From Bacteroidales bacterium (GTDB taxonomy: Bacteria; Bacteroidota; Bacteroidia; Bacteroidales; Muribaculaceae), in contig CAADVV010000380.1 in NCBI GenBank assembly GCA_900752535.1, forward strand, positions 1 through 15,008: a DNA stretch of 15,008 nucleotides, given 5' to 3'. Position 1 is the first letter of the stretch. Every line of letters begins with the position of its first letter. The notes beneath the pieces were generated by a model that was not told where the DNA came from, did not search any database, and worked only from the letters and a program-made list of their open reading frames with translations. A program made the translations under genes and the position numbers. Shown here one piece after another: positions 12,165 to 15,008 of this stretch.

Positions 12165-15008
12165 AACTACGTCTGCTGCCTGTCTTGGTCGCCGCGGTAA
12201 CGGTTCTTTCCGGCTCCTACGCCGCCTCAGAGTCCGCCTCAGACAGTGTGACTTACGACTCGCTGATAACGTTGGGAAACCGGCAACTTGACAACCGCAG
12301 TTTTGAGGCCGCGGCCGTGACTTTTGTGCAGGCGCGATCGCTCGTGGACGTGAACAGTCATGAAGACAGCGTTGCGGTTGAACAATACGGCGTGGCTCTC
12401 TTTTATCTCGGTCGTGAGTATGAAATGAGTTCACGTTTTGAGGACGCTTTTGCCTCCTACACTACCGCCAGGAGAGTGTTCGACTCTCTCGGTCAGAAAG
12501 AAAATGTGGCCGAGTGCCTTGTATGGCTCGGTCAGCTAAATGCATCGTATTTCGGCCGTTATGAGTTTGGCGTGTCTCAGATTGACAGTGCGTTCAACAT
12601 TGCGGCATCACTTGGTGACATCGCTTCGCAGAAGAAATATCTCAAGGCTCAGATTCATCTTTTTGACGGAGCTTCCGACTTTGGTCGATCGTCTATCGCA
12701 GCCCAGCGTCTCGATTCGGTCTGTGCTCTTGATAAATCGCCACGCGGACTGGTCGAGCGCGACATTCAGCGTGGTGAGTTGGCGCTGAAAAACGGGGACT
12801 TTAAAGCAGCAGCGGGATTTTTTGAACAGACTTTGCCCTTGGCCACAGAGGCTGGTTTCGACGATCTGGCCATGACGATTTCGCGCCGCCTGTGTGACGT
12901 CTTCTACGAGCTTGAAGACTATGATCGTCTGCTGAAATATAACGATATATATATCGGCCACTGGAAGCGACTGTTTGCCGACAATCCGCGACGTAAATAC
13001 ATGCCATATTCGTCGCGCATGGAATATCAGCTCCTGGCGGGAGACCTCAGCGGCGCCGCTCAGAGTCTCGATTCGCTCGGACTCTCGGTTGAACTTCCCG
13101 GCACAACCGACGAAGACCGCGCGAGCTATTATATGGACCGCGGACGCGTAAACATAAGACGCCGTCTCTGGAATGATGCGGCTGTGGCTTTCAGACGTTG
13201 TGACAGCCTTCTTGACACGCTGACCTCGGCGCGTGCCCGCGGGATGAGACTGCTGATGGTGCCGATGTATGCCAACGCGCTGGCCAACATTGATGACTAT
13301 GAGGCTGCGCTTGTTCAGCATCGTCGGGCTGCGGGTCTCTGCGAGCAGAAGACAGGCCGGATGTCGCAGGACTATGCCCGCAGCCTCCACCGGCTGGCCA
13401 ACTGCGAGGCATTTGCCGGACACTTCGACGACGGCGCGCGTCACTATATTGACGCATGGCATATCTGTCGCGACATCACTCGTCAGGACCTTATGATGCT
13501 TCCGGCCAACGCACGCGGAAAATATTGGAGCGACATCAACCGTCTGGTCTGGTCTATGGCGCCATTTGCCGATGGCGCCGGCCTCAATGAGAACGCTTTC
13601 ACTTCAGCGACATATGAGGCCCTGATGTTCAGCAAGGGGCTGCTGTTGGCTGTCGAGCAGTCAACGGGTGAACGTCTCAGAGCGCGAGGTGATACTGTTT
13701 TGTCAGCCCGTCTGGGAGAAATTGCCGGGCTGCGCAATGACATCGAGCGGTTGCGCGCGCGTGGCGACGGTGTGGGCGCCACTGCTGTCTACAGTCGCAT
13801 GGATTCTCTTGACCGAGCTTTCTCAATCAGTATGTGCGATGCCGGTGTGGAGCCGCTTGTAGCGCCTATGACGGCCGACGACATCGCCGCTTCGCTCCGT
13901 CCCGGCGAGGCAGTGATTGACTTCACAGACTATGACCTCAGAGACGGCCGTCGGCGTTATTCGGTCATGATGATGCGTCCGAAGATGAAACATCCACGCT
14001 TCATCGGACTTTTTGAGAAAGATCGTCTCGACTCGATTGTTGCGCTTGCCGGAGGCGACTATTCGAGATTATATTCAGGTGAACCGGGAGAGGCCCTTAG
14101 ACGTCTCGTGTGGGACCCTCTGAAGCCTCATCTCGCCGGCGTCAGCCGACTGTATTTCGTGCCCTCCGGCATTGTCTATCGTCTTGCCCTCGAGGCTATC
14201 CCGACTGAGGACGGCACTCCATTGAGCGAGACTCTCGAAATGGTCCGGCTCAGCTCATCGCGCGAGCTGATGTGTCACGACGACCGTGACCGTGTAATGC
14301 TGAATCCACGCAGTGCCGTCATATATGGCGGTCTCGACTATGGCGTCTCTCCGGCTACGGGTGACACGGCTGACAAACGAGAGACAAAATCACGCGAGAG
14401 GTTTGCGCCACTGAAATATTCCGGCCCCGAGGTGATAGAAATTGACCATATTCTTTCTCTAACAAATATAGATGTCAAAAGACTCTCGGGCAGCGACGGC
14501 ACAGAGGACTCCTTCACGGCGCTATCCGGCGACAGCCCCGACATTCTGGTCATGTCGACTCACGGGTTTGACTACACTGATCAGCAGGCACCCGACGGCT
14601 CGCCGTTTGACGGTTATGACGACGCTATGTCAGTGACCGGCGTCGCTCTTGCCGGAGCAAATGCAGGGTGGGGAAGTGGAGCCGGGGCCGACGGCCTTCT
14701 GACCTCGGCTGACATTGCCCGGCTCGACCTCTCGGCCACTCGGCTGGTTGTATTGTCTGCCTGTCGTACGGCTTTAGGGGAGACTACGACTGAGGGTGTC
14801 TTCGGACTTCAGCGCGCTTTCAAGAAGGCCGGTGCCGGAACCCTTGTGATGAGTCTATGGCCCGTCAGCGATGTCGCTACCAAGGAGTTTATGACGTCTT
14901 TCACCAACGAGCTGGTCACGTCGGGCTGGGACAAACCGAAAGCGTTTGCAAAGGCCCGCGCCGCCGTCAGGAAGGAGGATGAGGATTCGTTCGATTGGGC
15001 CGGGTTCA
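12161..15008 (+). CDS. Exported TPR-CHAT peptidase, 3' end beyond the window
   Basis: An ATG at 12161 opens a frame with no stop to the window edge (949 codons and one base). It begins with a signal peptide (KLRLLPVLVAAVTVLSGSYA, 2-21). TPR-like units follow over about 35-480 (for example 79-100, 205-225, 328-347, 370-390), then a short coiled-coil stretch (about 500-560) and a CHAT domain (about 565-949). The CHAT peptidase motifs are intact: catalytic His in VMSTHGF (H801), catalytic Cys in VLSACRTALGE (C868), then MSLWPVSDVATKEFM. The sequence breaks off at DWAGF, normally within about ten residues of the end of a CHAT domain, so little of the domain is missing, although a further C-terminal domain cannot be excluded. 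CHAT belongs to the same peptidase clan (CD) as caspases and separase. The start overlaps the caspase-gene stop (ATGA), so the two are probably made together. TPRs usually bind a partner protein or peptide, so this protein may be gated by a ligand. Confidence 0.9.
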   Translation, partial: MKLRLLPVLVAAVTVLSGSYAASESASDSVTYDSLITLGNRQLDNRSFEAAAVTFVQARSLVDVNSHEDSVAVEQYGVALFYLGREYEMSSRFEDAFASYTTARRVFDSLGQKENVAECLVWLGQLNASYFGRYEFGVSQIDSAFNIAASLGDIASQKKYLKAQIHLFDGASDFGRSSIAAQRLDSVCALDKSPRGLVERDIQRGELALKNGDFKAAAGFFEQTLPLATEAGFDDLAMTISRRLCDVFYELEDYDRLLKYNDIYIGHWKRLFADNPRRKYMPYSSRMEYQLLAGDLSGAAQSLDSLGLSVELPGTTDEDRASYYMDRGRVNIRRRLWNDAAVAFRRCDSLLDTLTSARARGMRLLMVPMYANALANIDDYEAALVQHRRAAGLCEQKTGRMSQDYARSLHRLANCEAFAGHFDDGARHYIDAWHICRDITRQDLMMLPANARGKYWSDINRLVWSMAPFADGAGLNENAFTSATYEALMFSKGLLLAVEQSTGERLRARGDTVLSARLGEIAGLRNDIERLRARGDGVGATAVYSRMDSLDRAFSISMCDAGVEPLVAPMTADDIAASLRPGEAVIDFTDYDLRDGRRRYSVMMMRPKMKHPRFIGLFEKDRLDSIVALAGGDYSRLYSGEPGEALRRLVWDPLKPHLAGVSRLYFVPSGIVYRLALEAIPTEDGTPLSETLEMVRLSSSRELMCHDDRDRVMLNPRSAVIYGGLDYGVSPATGDTADKRETKSRERFAPLKYSGPEVIEIDHILSLTNIDVKRLSGSDGTEDSFTALSGDSPDILVMSTHGFDYTDQQAPDGSPFDGYDDAMSVTGVALAGANAGWGSGAGADGLLTSADIARLDLSATRLVVLSACRTALGETTTEGVFGLQRAFKKAGAGTLVMSLWPVSDVATKEFMTSFTNELVTSGWDKPKAFAKARAAVRKEDEDSFDWAGF

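Noticed and set aside
12608..13462. A 284-codon open frame on the minus strand
   Set aside because: It lies wholly antisense to the TPR-CHAT gene, has no recognisable domain and no promoter, and is explained by codon bias in the real gene.
6566..15008. sbcDC plus caspase-CHAT as one defence island
   Set aside because: A hairpin ends sbcC and a separate -7 box precedes the caspase gene. sbcDC is a widespread repair operon, so adjacency alone does not support a joint system.

Overview
The window looks like chromosomal DNA of a Bacteroidota bacterium, most likely order Bacteroidales, and the moderately high GC would suit Muribaculaceae. The signs are: promoters of the Bacteroides type (TTTG-N19-TAnnTTTG upstream of sbcD, and exact TAnnTTTG boxes before other genes), starts without clear Shine-Dalgarno sites, a secreted protein with a tail like a type IX secretion (T9SS) sorting domain, and a membrane-anchored TPR/LuxR-type regulator of a kind common in that phylum. 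The family assignment is inference. I see no rRNA, tRNA, CRISPR array, insertion sequence or phage genes.

Layout. Bases 1-4521 are read leftwards. First comes the N-terminal end of an exported protein (1-50), then a small Dabb-domain protein (74-367), a two-domain ABC-F ATPase (489-2108), and a 752-residue secreted protein of unknown function with a T9SS-like C-terminal tail (2263-4521). A 242-base intergenic region separates this last gene from rightward genes. Those begin with a membrane-anchored TPR protein carrying a C-terminal LuxR-type helix-turn-helix (4764-6470), followed by sbcD (6587-7774) and sbcC (7771-11139). sbcD and sbcC overlap by four bases, have a near-consensus promoter, and end in a hairpin that contains the sbcC stop codon.

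The most interesting part is the right end. A new transcription unit begins near 11191 and encodes an exported metacaspase-like peptidase (11259-12164). It overlaps by four bases (ATGA) with a large exported TPR-CHAT protein that runs off the window (12161 to beyond 15008). Both proteins keep an intact-looking His/Cys pair of clan CD cysteine peptidases, and both begin with a signal peptide. This suggests a two-protease module working in the periplasm or cell envelope, unlike the cytoplasmic TPR-CHAT and caspase proteins known from defence systems. Its substrate and trigger cannot be read from this window. The downstream genes, which are not visible, would be the first place to look for a substrate or effector.
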